Notes: generated by a model from the letters alone, not told the origin. Counted from the first letter of the stretch, positions 27,136-36,339 are shown. The stretch is 64,000 bases of DNA from Anabaena subtropica FACHB-260 (GCF_014697105.1 NZ_JACJRF010000002.1:124001-188000); one strand, 5' to 3'. A program made the numbers and translations.

Positions 27136-28554
27136 ATGGTTCGTCATTTAGATAATCGTCTTCAAGTAGCTACAAATGTCAAATTTGATGCTGATTTGCT
27201 CAGAAAATATGATCAGTCTTTACCTCGCTACACCAGCTACCCACCAGCCACGGAGTTCAGAGAGAATTTTGCCCAAGCGGATTTTACAGATGCGATCGCT
27301 ATCGGTAATTATAAAAAAACACCACTTTCACTGTATTGTCATATCCCCTTTTGTGAAAGTGCCTGCTACTTCTGTGGTTGCAATACTGTGATTACACGAA
27401 AAAAATCAATAGTAGAACCTTACTTAAATTACCTAACACGCAACATTCAACAAGTAGCAGATAAAATTAATAATCAACGCAATGTTCAGCAATTACACTG
27501 GGGTGGCGGAACTCCTAACTATTTATCTCTTTATCAGGTGGAGAGTCTTTGGCAGACGCTCAATGATTGTTTCCAATTTGATGAGAATGCAGAAATTTCC
27601 ATTGAAGTTAATCCGCGTTACTTGGCTAGGGACTATTTATGTTTTCTCAAAGATTTGGGTTTTAATCGGATTAGTTTTGGCATTCAGGATTTCAATTTCC
27701 AAGTACAGCAAGCAGTCAACCGGATTCAACCAGAAGAAATGTTGTTTCAGGTGATGGAATGGATGCGAAACGCTGGCTTTACCAGCGTGAATGTTGATTT
27801 GATCTATGGGTTGCCATATCAAACCCTAGAGACTTTTAAAAGCACTATCCAAAAAACCATTAAACTTAATCCCGATCGCATCGCCGTTTTTAACTTTGCT
27901 TATGTACCTTGGTTAAAACCAATTCAGCGCCTAATTCCTCCAACAGCATTGCCATCACCGCCAGAAAAACTAGATATTTTGCGGATGACAATAGAGGAAT
28001 TAACCAGCAATGGCTATGTTTTCATTGGCATGGATCATTTTGCTAAACCCAATGATGAATTAGCGATCGCCCAGCAAAACGGTAAACTACATCGCAACTT
28101 TCAAGGATATACTACCAAACCAGAATCTGATTTACTTGGGTTTGGGATGAGTTCAATTAGTATGCTGCATAATGTATATGTGCAGAATCATAAACGGTTA
28201 CAAAACTATTATCAGAGGATTGATAGTGATGAACTACCCATTGAAAAAGGAATTAAACTTCGTCAAAGTGACATTATTCGCCGCACAATAATTATGGAGT
28301 TGATGTGTCAATTCCAACTTTCACCAGATAACATTCAAGAAAAATATAATTTGAGTTTTGATGATGATTTTTCCGAGTACTTTTTAAAAGAGAGACGGCA
28401 ATTGCAATTACTAGAAGCTGATGGCTTAATTAGACTTTCTCCCAATCATATTGAAGTTACACCTGTTGGTAGATTACTCATCCGCAATATCGCTGCTGTA
28501 TTTGATGCCTATTTACAAGAGCGTTCAGGTACTGGGTTTTCCAAAGCCATTTGA
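27136..28554 (+). CDS. hemN: Oxygen-independent coproporphyrinogen III oxidase
   Basis: A 472-residue radical-SAM protein of HemN type and size. The cluster motif is HIPFCESACYFCGC, with Cys73, Cys77 and Cys80 for the 4Fe-4S cluster and Cys82 next to it. Other HemN features are YTSYPPATEF near the N-terminus, LHWGGGTPNYLS, SIEVNPRYL, GFNRISFGIQDF and VNVDLIYGLPYQT. It converts coproporphyrinogen III to protoporphyrinogen IX under low oxygen, for haem and chlorophyll synthesis. Cyanobacteria use it in microoxic or heterocyst-like conditions alongside HemF. The LRKYDQSLPRYTSYP N-terminus supports a true HemN rather than a HemW-like protein. Monocistronic; near-identical repeat sequences lie on both sides. 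Confidence 0.94.
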   Translation: MVRHLDNRLQVATNVKFDADLLRKYDQSLPRYTSYPPATEFRENFAQADFTDAIAIGNYKKTPLSLYCHIPFCESACYFCGCNTVITRKKSIVEPYLNYLTRNIQQVADKINNQRNVQQLHWGGGTPNYLSLYQVESLWQTLNDCFQFDENAEISIEVNPRYLARDYLCFLKDLGFNRISFGIQDFNFQVQQAVNRIQPEEMLFQVMEWMRNAGFTSVNVDLIYGLPYQTLETFKSTIQKTIKLNPDRIAVFNFAYVPWLKPIQRLIPPTALPSPPEKLDILRMTIEELTSNGYVFIGMDHFAKPNDELAIAQQNGKLHRNFQGYTTKPESDLLGFGMSSISMLHNVYVQNHKRLQNYYQRIDSDELPIEKGIKLRQSDIIRRTIIMELMCQFQLSPDNIQEKYNLSFDDDFSEYFLKERRQLQLLEADGLIRLSPNHIEVTPVGRLLIRNIAAVFDAYLQERSGTGFSKAI

Positions 28555-28558
28555 AGTT

Positions 28559-28603
28559 TTAGGGAACTCCAAAAAATAAATTATCCAATTTCTGGAATTA
28601 ACA
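28559..28603 (+). repeat. Repeat copy downstream of hemN
   Basis: The sequence TTAGGGAACTCCAAAAAATA and the following ATTATCCAATTTCTGGAATT closely match 26906-26947 upstream of hemN (AGGGAACTCTAAAAAATAAA, ATTAGCCAATTTCGGGAAT). They are direct copies that bracket the gene, possibly solo ends of the element at 22276-22412. Confidence 0.5.
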
Positions 28604-28633
28604 AGTCATGAAAACCTACATCTGTAATAGTCC

Positions 28634-28654
28634 TATTCCCTATTCCCTATTCCC
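28634..28654 (+). repeat. Heptamer tandem repeat TATTCCC x3
   Basis: Three exact copies of TATTCCC. Short tandemly repeated heptamers of this kind are characteristic of heterocystous cyanobacterial spacers. Confidence 0.7.
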
Positions 28655-28739
28655 TCTCAGTATGTAAGTCATACTTGCAACTGATGCCAAGATTACCAAA
28701 AACTGGTCAAATAGAAGTATAGTTACCCATACTGGAGTA

Positions 28740-29846
28740 ATGACAGACCGAGTATTAATTCTGGGAGGACGGGGGCGGATTGGTAGTAGTGTTGCTCAAG
28801 ATATCGCCACCCATACCCAAGCTCAAATTACAATCACTGGACGTTCCCCAGGGAAAGAGAAGGATATTATCTTACCGTCGGGGAAACGAATGCAGTTTTT
28901 GGTGCTGGACTTGGCAGAAGTTGACAAGTTGCGAGAGGCGATCGCCCACTCTGATTTAGTAATCCACTGTGCTGGGCCGTTTCACTACCGGGATGCTAAT
29001 GTTCTGAAAATCTGTATTGAACAAGGGGTTAACTATTTAGACGTTAGTGACCACCGTTCTTTTACCAGTAAGGCTTTCAAGTATCGTGAAGAAGCTGTTG
29101 CTGCTGGGGTGACGGCTATTGTTAATACTGGAATTTTTCCTGGTATTTCTAACAGCATGGTACGTCATGATGTTGAGCAATTCGACGAAGCGGAGAAGAT
29201 ACATTTAAGTTATTTGGTTGCTGGTTCTGGTGGTGCTGGCATAACAGTTATGCGAACCACTTTTTTAGGATTGCAGTATCCTTTTCAAGCTTGGCTAGAT
29301 GGAAAATGGCAGATAGTTAAACCATATAGTGAAAGAGAAGTGGTTAACTTTCCATCTCCTTATAACAATAGTGGAGTTTACTGGTTTGATATGCCAGAAA
29401 CTTTTACCCTACCTGAAGCTTTTCCTGGTGTGAAAACAGTTATTACCAAGTTTGGCTCAGTTCCTGATTTCTATAATCATCTGACTTGGATTGCTGCCCA
29501 TATTTTTCCCAAATGGTTAATGCAGCGTCGTAACATGATTGAATTTTTATCTCATGTCAGCCATTTAATGACAGATGTCACCAATAATTTTAGTGGTATT
29601 GGTGTGGCAGTCCGTTCAGAAGTTACTGGGATAAAACAGGGTAAACAAGCAGTATATTGTTCAACTTTAGTACATAACAATACGGCAGGTGCTTCTGGTT
29701 GTGGGGCGGGGAGTATTGCCCAATTCTTGCTAGAAGGTAAGTTAAGAAAACCAGGGGTTTGGCCTGTAGAAGAAGCGCTATCAACCGATTTATTTCTAGA
29801 AGCTATGGCAAGTCGAGAGATGAATATTAATCATCATTGGTTATAG
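28740..29846 (+). CDS. Saccharopine-dehydrogenase-family NAD(P)-binding protein
   Basis: A 368-residue protein with an N-terminal Rossmann motif (VLILGGRGRIGSSVAQDIA), followed by VIHCAGPFHYRDANVLKICI and QGVNYLDVSDHRSFTSKAF, characteristic of saccharopine-dehydrogenase-like oxidoreductases. The C-terminal domain (VAGSGGAGITVMRTTFLGLQ; NNTAGASGCGAGSIAQFLLE) is of the family but does not give a substrate. True lysine-pathway enzymes are unlikely in cyanobacteria; a ketoreductase or lipid/sterol-type role is possible. The predicted protein is soluble. It starts at ATG 28740 with GGAG upstream and stands alone. Confidence 0.85.
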   Translation: MTDRVLILGGRGRIGSSVAQDIATHTQAQITITGRSPGKEKDIILPSGKRMQFLVLDLAEVDKLREAIAHSDLVIHCAGPFHYRDANVLKICIEQGVNYLDVSDHRSFTSKAFKYREEAVAAGVTAIVNTGIFPGISNSMVRHDVEQFDEAEKIHLSYLVAGSGGAGITVMRTTFLGLQYPFQAWLDGKWQIVKPYSEREVVNFPSPYNNSGVYWFDMPETFTLPEAFPGVKTVITKFGSVPDFYNHLTWIAAHIFPKWLMQRRNMIEFLSHVSHLMTDVTNNFSGIGVAVRSEVTGIKQGKQAVYCSTLVHNNTAGASGCGAGSIAQFLLEGKLRKPGVWPVEEALSTDLFLEAMASREMNINHHWL

Positions 29847-29877
29847 AATTTCTCTGCTAAAAATCAAAGTTTGTCTA

Positions 29878-30124
29878 TAAACAATACCTCCGCCAAAAAA
29901 TCCAGTCAAGAAGAGGAAAAGGGGCTGCTCTTGCAGGGGGCAAGGGGGAAGACCGGGACGGAGCTTGGACTCCGCCCCGTATAAGCGTCCTAGAAGGACG
30001 GGGCTTGTACCCATGTTCCGCTCCGCTCCACGCAGAGGGGAAGGGCTTGTTCCCCCTGCTCCCTGCTCCCTTCCCCCCTGCCTCTTCCGGTCAAGAAGAG
30101 GAAAAGGGGCGGAGGTATTGTTTA
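29878..30124. mobile_element. MITE-like element with perfect 17-bp terminal inverted repeats
   Basis: TAAACAATACCTCCGCC (29878-29894) is the exact reverse complement of 30108-30124. The 247-bp interior is GC-rich, unlike its surroundings, and carries a 21-bp direct repeat (29905-29925 and 30090-30110, core CAAGAAGAGGAAAAGGGGC). No ORF encodes a transposase; TA-rich flanks are compatible with a TA target. It occupies the spacer between two convergent genes and may act as their terminator. Confidence 0.65.
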
Positions 30125-30145
30125 ATAATTGCTACCTTCAGTCAC

Positions 30146-31000
30146 TTAGGTTCTTGTACCACGAGATCGTTCATCATCTCTATTAATGTCTAATTCTTCA
30201 CGACGAAGGGTATCTTCGGCTTCAACTGTATCCTGTTCAACTACTTTCTTAATTTTCACTTCCTCACGCAAAACTGCTTCCTTTTGAATATCAGGAGTTT
30301 CTTCGTAAACATCCATGCGAGTAACTTCTCCTTCACGGAAGTTGGCCTCAGCAGGCGATACAGTTCTAGTACCTTCTTTTGGTGTAGTGCGTTCAATCAC
30401 GACACGCTCTTTTTCGACTGGTACAGAAACTCTGGCCGTTTCCGTTTCAACGTGCTTACCAACAGATACTTCTCCTGTTTTTACACGGGATTTATTGGCA
30501 ACTAAACGTTCTTCGTATAGTTTGAGGTTTTGGTGATCCCGCTCATTCATATCGTAAAGATTTGGTTCATTTTCATAGCTATAGGTGTTACGATCATGAG
30601 CATCTACAGGTGTTGATGTCTCTAAAGGTGTTTGTGTAACTGGAGTACGATAAACCCCACGCACCTGTTCTTCATAGTCGTAATCAATCTGTTCCAAATT
30701 ATGAAAATCTGGCAAGCTTTCTACTTGCCCTTTCGTCAGTCCGATAGCATACACGCGTCGATTAGTGTAGTCTATGCGGGAACGCCCAATTGGTAACAAT
30801 ACTTGTCTACCAAAAAACCAAAAACCTGTGTCAACAACTAAATAGCGGACACGACCAGAATCATCCACTAAAATATGTTTGACATTGCCAACTTTATCAT
30901 CATCTATGTCTGAATAGACATCAAAATTTCTAGCATCATAGTTATCAAAATCTGCACTACCATAGCTGGCAGCGAACTCTTCCATTTTATATAAAGCCAT
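30146..31000 (-). CDS. PRC-barrel and DUF2382 stress-type protein
   Basis: A 284-residue protein. Residues 1-110 begin MALYKMEEFAASYGSADFDN, then a PRC-barrel (KVGNVKHILVDDSGRVRYLV, RQVLLPIGRSRIDY). The C-terminal part is a charged DUF2382 domain (LYEERLVANKSRVKTGEVSV, HVETETARVSVPVEKERVVI). Related cyanobacterial proteins include the akinete protein AvaK, and DUF2382 proteins are associated with stress in many bacteria. I place the start at 31000 because MALYK-type N-termini are usual; the upstream TTG at 31090 would add 30 unrelated residues. The role in adhesion to membranes or desiccation is inferred from family. Confidence 0.83.
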   Translation of the reverse strand: MALYKMEEFAASYGSADFDNYDARNFDVYSDIDDDKVGNVKHILVDDSGRVRYLVVDTGFWFFGRQVLLPIGRSRIDYTNRRVYAIGLTKGQVESLPDFHNLEQIDYDYEEQVRGVYRTPVTQTPLETSTPVDAHDRNTYSYENEPNLYDMNERDHQNLKLYEERLVANKSRVKTGEVSVGKHVETETARVSVPVEKERVVIERTTPKEGTRTVSPAEANFREGEVTRMDVYEETPDIQKEAVLREEVKIKKVVEQDTVEAEDTLRREELDINRDDERSRGTRT

Positions 31001-31170
31001 ATTTTTTTCTGCTTCAACATCTATATTTACTATGTTAAAAATATAAATTTTTTCTCCTTCTTTCCCAAGAATGAGATTAATGTCTGTCAATTAATAACTA
31101 TAGAGTGAAAAGTGGAAAAAATTATATAGCAATGTCCCATATTGTTTTAATTAAATTGGCTCATATTTTC

Positions 31171-31184
31171 AGGGCTAAAGCCCT
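31171..31184. repeat. Dispersed palindrome AGGGCTAAAGCCCT
   Basis: A 6-bp inverted repeat (AGGGCT/AGCCCT with AA centre) followed by AATTACAAACC. Together with 1972-1987 and 36258-36307 (TTACTACGAACC tail) it belongs to one dispersed palindromic family. Confidence 0.5.
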
Positions 31185-31214
31185 AATTACAAACCTTTAA
31201 TTATTCTTGCCGAC

Positions 31215-34200
31215 TTACTTGAGGGGATGAAGTAAGTGAAAAATTGTCTGCACTAACTCCTCAGGTTCCACAGGCTTAGAGATATGCTTGTGAAATCCGG
31301 CTGCTAAGGCTTGTTGTTGGTTGATTTCTCCTGCATAAGCCGTCAGAGCGATCGCTGGGATTGTTCCTCCTTCTTGGGGCGACCATTGTCTAATTTGCCG
31401 CATCAGGGAATAGCCATCCATTTCTGGCATCCCGATGTCACATAAAAGCAGGTCGGGGACAGACTGACTCAAGATGGTCAAGGCCTGTAATGCTGAGGCG
31501 GCTGTTGTTACTTGTGCGCCAGATTGCATCAGGATAAATTCTGCTAATTCCCGCATATCTGCATCATCATCCACAACCAATATCTGCACATTTGTCAGGT
31601 CTGTCATACTGTTTAAATGGTGATCATCAACAGATAATTCTTGTTCAACAACATTTAAAGGTAGCCGGACGCTAAATGTCGCGCCTAAGTCCTGTCCCAG
31701 GCTGCTGGCTTGAACTGTTCCCCCATGCAGTTCAGTGAAATGGCGAACGATCGCCAGTCCTAATCCCAGTCCGCCGAATTTTCGTGTTGTTGCCCCATCT
31801 TCCTGGCGGAAATATTCAAAGACATGGGGTAGAAACTCTGGAGCGATACCTTTGCCGCTATCCTTGACTTGAATCTGAGCATACATATTCATCTGTTCCA
31901 GTCGTACCTCAATTTGTCCTCCAGAGGGTGTGAATTTCACAGCATTAGAAAGGAGGTTCCAAAAAACTTGTTGCAAGCGGTTCTGATCGCCGGAAACATT
32001 TCCGGAAATTGGGTTGAGTGTAGTCTTGACTTGAATATTTTTGGCTTCTGCTGCCAATTGTACAGTTTCCAAAGCGGCTTCAATGGTGGCAGCTAAATTA
32101 ACTGGGGCGACGTTTAACGTCATTTTTCCTTGGAGGATGCGGGAGACATCCAATAAATCTTCAATTAGTTGGGCTTGTAGCTTGGCGTTGCGTTCGATAG
32201 TTTCTAAGGCTTGCTCAACTTTTGTGGCAGCTACCCGCTTACTACGTAACATTTTTGTCCAGCCGAGAATTGGATTGAGAGGCGATCGCAGTTCATGGGA
32301 CAGTACCGCGAGAAATTCGTCTTTAACTCGGTTAGCAGTTTCTGCTTTGGTGCGATCGCGTTGAGCTATTCGATACAATTGGGCATTATCAATTGCCAAG
32401 GAAGCACGGTAAGCTAGTTCCTCGGCTAGTTGCACATCGCCTTGATCATATCGATGACCAGACTCGGCAGAGATAAAGGAAATTACGCCAAGAATGCGTC
32501 TTTGGGTTCTTAGTGCCACTGTCATTGCAGATTTGAACCCAACTTGTCGTAAAATTTCTAAATGTTCTGGGTCACGGGCTGCTTGTACAAGTAACTCATC
32601 GGCAATATCTGCTAATAAATCTGATTGCCCAGTCCGCAATGTTAATGCAGCCCCTCTAGGTTCATTTGGATTCAGGGGATATTTGTGTCTGATTTGTTCA
32701 GCCCATTCCAGTTTCACTGGGTCGATGTGAGCTACTGCAATCTGCTCGATATTACCATCTTCTGCAACCATGTGGACTGTACACCAATCTGCTAACTCAG
32801 GTACTGCTAGTTGTGCTACTCGCTCTAGGGTGGTTTGATAATCGAGGGAAGAAGCTAGAACTTTACTCGCCTCCGAAAGAAAGCGTTGACCACGCTCTAA
32901 GCGTACTTGCTCTGTCACATCTAAAACATAAGCTGAAACTTCCTCTACTTGATTGTTTGAGTTCGTTGTGGGCAGATAGTAAACATTGTAGTAACCGGGT
33001 TGGCGATGACCTACGGTCGCTCGGAGACCATCGCTGTGTCCGGGTACACGGACGGCAAAGTTAGGTGAAATGAAGGGATTACCTGTGGCGTAAATTTCGT
33101 GAAATACTTGGACTAATTGGGGAGAGGATTCACCAAAAATTTCTGTAATTGAATGCCCCAAATGTTGTTGACGGGTTAGTCCGTTGATTTGGGCTAATGC
33201 TTCATTAATGGCGATAAATCGCTGTTCGCCATCTAACAAGGCAATTCCTACTGGAGAGGTTTCAAAAATATTTGCTAGTTGACGTTGTGCTGCTTCTGCC
33301 GTTGCTAATGCTAACTGCAAGCGCTCTTCACTGTCTCGTAATGCCTGCTCGACTTGTTTGTAATCGGTAACATCACGAGCAATATTCAGTACCGTTGCCA
33401 CCGAACCATCAAGGTCAAGCTCTGGGGCGATATGTGACTGATACCAGCGAATACCGCCTGGACTGGGAAAACTAAATTCAATAATTTGTTTTTGCGCTGT
33501 TTCAAACACCCGTCCCAAAGTTTCATACCAAAAGCTGTAAACCTCTTCTGGCATTCCTAGATCGGCATTGGTTTTACCAATAAATTGGTCTGCTGGAATA
33601 CCTGTAGCTGCTTCTATCGCAGGACTGACATAAAGATGGCGAAAATCCCGATCAATGCGGCTAATAATATCTGGGGCATTTTCCGCCACCATTTTGAATT
33701 CTTGCTCTCGCTGTTGCAGTTCTGATTCTAAGCGTTTGCGTTCTGTGACATCTTGAAAAATGACAACACCTGCAACAATTTGCCCCTGGTGATCTAAAAT
33801 TGGTGCTGAATTAGTACTAATGAAAATAGGGCTACGGTCTTCCCAGTGTAAGTGCATTTCTTCGTTAGAGATCACTTCACCCGTCGAGAGTGATCGCGCC
33901 AGTGGATAATCCGTAGGAGCATATGGCCGTCCGTCACAGCGCCAAGCCGTAAAAGGAGTAATGGGTGCATATTCTTCCAGTTCTAGTGACTGTTCAAAGT
34001 TATACCCAAGAATCTGTTTAGCTTGTTCATTAGTCAAGACTAATTTGCCAGAAGCAGCATCAGCAATCATGACGCCAGCAGGCATTTGTCGCAAAACCGC
34101 TTCAAACTGGGCGCGTTCGGTTTCCAGTACGTGCAGCAATCTTTCTCTTTCTGCCTCAGCTTGTTTGCGCTCTGTGATATCACGGAAATAAACTGCCACA

Positions 34201-35138
34201 CCTTTAGCAAATGGATAGGCATTAGCCTCTAACCAACGCTGAACGGGTTCCCCAAATTCTTCCCATGACACAGGAAGTTGTTCTGCTACTGCCTGATGTA
34301 GTTTCTGGTAAGCCATACCGCCTACAAGTTCTGGAAAAATCTCATGCCAAACGTGTTTACCAATAAGTTCTGCTGGCGTTTTTACCAAAATTTTTGCAGC
34401 CGCCTGATTTACGTATGTGTAATGCCAATTGTCATCAAAAGCCACAAAAGCATCTGTCATACTTTCCAGAATCTTTGTCACCTGGCGCTCAGTCTCTTGA
34501 GATGCGATGAGTTGGGTGTGCTGCTGTTGGGCTTGTTTGCTTTCGGTAACGTCCCGACTGATGACTATAACTGATATCGGTGTTCCCTCACTATTCAATT
34601 CGGGAACTAACCGAGCTTGATAGAACCGCACACCAAACTGGCCAGTAAATTCAAATTCAATCTCCTGTGCTTGAGTCGTTGTAAATACTTGGCGTAAATG
34701 TTCTTCCCAGAACAGGTAAATGGAATCTGAGATAAATTCGGACATAGGTTTGCCCAAAAGCTCATCCCGTGACCATCCCAAGACTTGCTCGACTATCCGG
34801 TTGACATATAAGTAACGCAGATGAGAATCGAAACGAGCGATCGCATCTGGAGCATTTTCTAGTAAGGCTTCTAATTCCTGTTTTTGACGCTGCAATGTAG
34901 CGATTATTTGCGGTTTTCCAATGCTGACACCATTTGCGCCAATTTCATCGGCGGCGATATTTTGTTCACTTCTCAGGCTGCGGGCAAAGTGTTCAATTAA
35001 TTCCGAACGAGAAATACCTTGCTTGTGTGCCTCTTCATCAAGCGATCGCCACGCTGTACTGGTAAGAGATACACTATATCGGTGTTTTGTTTCCGAGTCC
35101 CAATTACTAACAAACTTACCAGTGGTGTCACGCTTCAT
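31215..35138 (-). CDS. Hybrid sensor histidine kinase: RHH-like start, five PAS, GAF, HisKA, HATPase, receiver
   Basis: A 1307-residue soluble kinase. Residues 18-58 (KHRYSVSLTSTAWRSLDEEA, GISRSELIEHFARSL) resemble a ribbon-helix-helix/Arc-type helix pair, unusual for a kinase. Five PAS/PAC units follow (about 85-200, 220-325, 340-465, 480-595, 620-740), then a GAF domain (755-915). The HisKA motif LSHELRSPLNPILGW contains His948. The HATPase has NLLSNAVKFTPSGGQIEV and GLGLGLAIVRHF. A C-terminal receiver (1185-1300) has LLLCDIGMPEMDGYSL with Asp1234 and a conserved Lys in ISKPVEP. It should autophosphorylate and pass phosphate to its own receiver. No cognate transcription regulator is adjacent. 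No transmembrane segment: it senses intracellular or soluble signals, perhaps via haem or flavin PAS. The PAS ligands are unknown. Confidence 0.92.
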   Translation of the reverse strand: MKRDTTGKFVSNWDSETKHRYSVSLTSTAWRSLDEEAHKQGISRSELIEHFARSLRSEQNIAADEIGANGVSIGKPQIIATLQRQKQELEALLENAPDAIARFDSHLRYLYVNRIVEQVLGWSRDELLGKPMSEFISDSIYLFWEEHLRQVFTTTQAQEIEFEFTGQFGVRFYQARLVPELNSEGTPISVIVISRDVTESKQAQQQHTQLIASQETERQVTKILESMTDAFVAFDDNWHYTYVNQAAAKILVKTPAELIGKHVWHEIFPELVGGMAYQKLHQAVAEQLPVSWEEFGEPVQRWLEANAYPFAKGVAVYFRDITERKQAEAERERLLHVLETERAQFEAVLRQMPAGVMIADAASGKLVLTNEQAKQILGYNFEQSLELEEYAPITPFTAWRCDGRPYAPTDYPLARSLSTGEVISNEEMHLHWEDRSPIFISTNSAPILDHQGQIVAGVVIFQDVTERKRLESELQQREQEFKMVAENAPDIISRIDRDFRHLYVSPAIEAATGIPADQFIGKTNADLGMPEEVYSFWYETLGRVFETAQKQIIEFSFPSPGGIRWYQSHIAPELDLDGSVATVLNIARDVTDYKQVEQALRDSEERLQLALATAEAAQRQLANIFETSPVGIALLDGEQRFIAINEALAQINGLTRQQHLGHSITEIFGESSPQLVQVFHEIYATGNPFISPNFAVRVPGHSDGLRATVGHRQPGYYNVYYLPTTNSNNQVEEVSAYVLDVTEQVRLERGQRFLSEASKVLASSLDYQTTLERVAQLAVPELADWCTVHMVAEDGNIEQIAVAHIDPVKLEWAEQIRHKYPLNPNEPRGAALTLRTGQSDLLADIADELLVQAARDPEHLEILRQVGFKSAMTVALRTQRRILGVISFISAESGHRYDQGDVQLAEELAYRASLAIDNAQLYRIAQRDRTKAETANRVKDEFLAVLSHELRSPLNPILGWTKMLRSKRVAATKVEQALETIERNAKLQAQLIEDLLDVSRILQGKMTLNVAPVNLAATIEAALETVQLAAEAKNIQVKTTLNPISGNVSGDQNRLQQVFWNLLSNAVKFTPSGGQIEVRLEQMNMYAQIQVKDSGKGIAPEFLPHVFEYFRQEDGATTRKFGGLGLGLAIVRHFTELHGGTVQASSLGQDLGATFSVRLPLNVVEQELSVDDHHLNSMTDLTNVQILVVDDDADMRELAEFILMQSGAQVTTAASALQALTILSQSVPDLLLCDIGMPEMDGYSLMRQIRQWSPQEGGTIPAIALTAYAGEINQQQALAAGFHKHISKPVEPEELVQTIFHLLHPLK

Positions 35139-35640
35139 GAGGATTCATCCGTATACATACACGGTTTCTTATATTGAACCTGAGTCACTATCTCATCAGG
35201 ATCTCCCTTAAGACTGAGGTTTTGGCTCAACAAAAAGTTTACATATATGAGCCGCTTTCATGTTTTGGGCAAAGTAATTTAAGGAAGCATCAGGTGTTTT
35301 CACCTAGTACTGTTCTCTCACGTCCATAATTATGACGAAAGTCATGGATTCATTTATGACTTTTGTCGGAAGTATTTTTCCGAAAAAACAGATTTAATAA
35401 GTTCATGAAGCAACCAAGTGAGCTAAAAGCTATTGCTACTTAATACCGTTAATTGAGTAGATATTTAATATTTAAGGGAAAGACTAAAACTACAATCTAT
35501 TTTCTTGCTTTCCTTTACAAGGATAGCCACTTAATTGGTGTCCATAAATAAATAGATTTGTTAACTTTTCCTATTTTTATAAATTTTATTAGTTATAACC
35601 CTTACTGTTTAACATTTTCTAGCTGAGACAAGGATAATAA
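35139..35640. other. Spacer with a hairpin
   Basis: A 502-bp spacer between divergent genes. A hairpin pairs GACGAAAGTCAT (35335-35346) with ATGACTTTTGTC (35356-35367), one G-U pair. I see no gene. Promoters of the histidine kinase and the small membrane protein must lie here. Confidence 0.5.
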
Positions 35641-35922
35641 ATGAGTTACTACAACTTCAACGACCATTTCTGGTCGCCAAAAACAGTCTGCCTTCAAAAA
35701 CCAACACAAAACCCTGATCAAAAAACTACTTTAAAAAAGAGAATAATAGTATTCTCATCTATGCTAGGTATTACTGTATCTACAATATTATTATTTGATA
35801 TTTTCTTGAGGATAACAAACACAAATCAAGAAAATGTTTTCATGGATATTAACAATAGTAATTGCTTAATGCTCTCCAAGAACCAAGGAATGCAACTTTA
35901 CTGCTCTAATCCACAAAGATAA
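35641..35922 (+). CDS. Small single-helix membrane protein of unknown function
   Basis: A 93-residue protein. An N-terminal polar part of 33 residues (MSYYNFNDHFWSPKTVCLQ) with a basic KKR stop precedes one membrane helix (RIIVFSSMLGITVSTILLFD). The C-terminal part has two cysteines (NCLMLSKNQGMQLYC). No family recognised. AAGGATAAT precedes ATG 35641, which supports translation. It stands alone before an 870-bp spacer. Confidence 0.55.
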   Translation: MSYYNFNDHFWSPKTVCLQKPTQNPDQKTTLKKRIIVFSSMLGITVSTILLFDIFLRITNTNQENVFMDINNSNCLMLSKNQGMQLYCSNPQR

Positions 35923-36117
35923 GTAAGTAGCACGGCGTGAATAATCAAAGGTTTGTAGTCAAGTCGCTTTGCTCCAATTAAAAATTAAAAATTATTAATT
36001 AAAAATTGCAATTAGTGGGGGCTTGAACCCACCACTGATTGTAGACCACTGAATATTTAATTAAAAAAAGGTCAAAAGGCCCTCCAATGGATGGTAAAAG
36101 CGAGTTCCAGTATGTTG

Positions 36118-36186
36118 CTAACCCCCAAACCTGAGGACTAGAGCCACAACCACCACAGCCAGACCCACAACTGCACAGTACATCAC
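36118..36186 (-). CDS. Possible 21-22-residue hydrophobic micropeptide
   Basis: GTG 36186 or ATG 36183 opens MYCAVVGLAVVVVALVLRFGG and a TAG stop. It is a single hydrophobic helix, and GGGGAGA lies 9-12 nt upstream. Cyanobacteria have many small membrane proteins of this size. The other frame of the same strand gives a cysteine-rich peptide (CDVLCSCGSGCGGCGSS) but has no start codon. Evidence for either is weak. Confidence 0.22.
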   Translation of the reverse strand: MMYCAVVGLAVVVVALVLRFGG

Positions 36187-36216
36187 AAACTCTATCTCCC
36201 CAACAAGGTAATGGTT

Positions 36217-36339
36217 CTAGTAGATCATCAAGTTTGAATTGATGGATAAGTAAGTTTGTAGTAAGGACTTTAGTCCTGATTTTTCTAAGGACTAAAGTCC
36301 TTACTACGAACCTTCAAAACTAACTTGACAGTCTACTAG
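36217..36339. mobile_element. Inverted-repeat (MITE-like) element of 123 bp
   Basis: Outer termini CTAGTAGA (36217-36224) and TCTACTAG (36332-36339) enclose imperfectly matched arms. The centre is a perfect 19-bp inverted repeat, GTAGTAAGGACTTTAGTCC (36258-36276) and its complement (36289-36307), with a 12-nt loop. The arms match the dispersed GGACTAAAGTCC family. No coding capacity. RNA from it would fold into a long hairpin. Confidence 0.6.

Noticed and set aside
30005-30193. Open frames in the GC-rich segment
   Set aside because: They are low-complexity Pro/Arg/Ser frames inside the MITE-like element and end in the PRC-barrel gene.
36010-36050. A tRNA-like GGGGCTTGAACCCACCAC segment
   Set aside because: There is no cloverleaf or anticodon arm; the sequence is a short near-palindrome.
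36150-36240. A gene for the cysteine-rich peptide or a PetG-like start (VEPL)
   Set aside because: No start codon in frame, and the match to PetG is four residues only. Kept as an observation, not as a gene.
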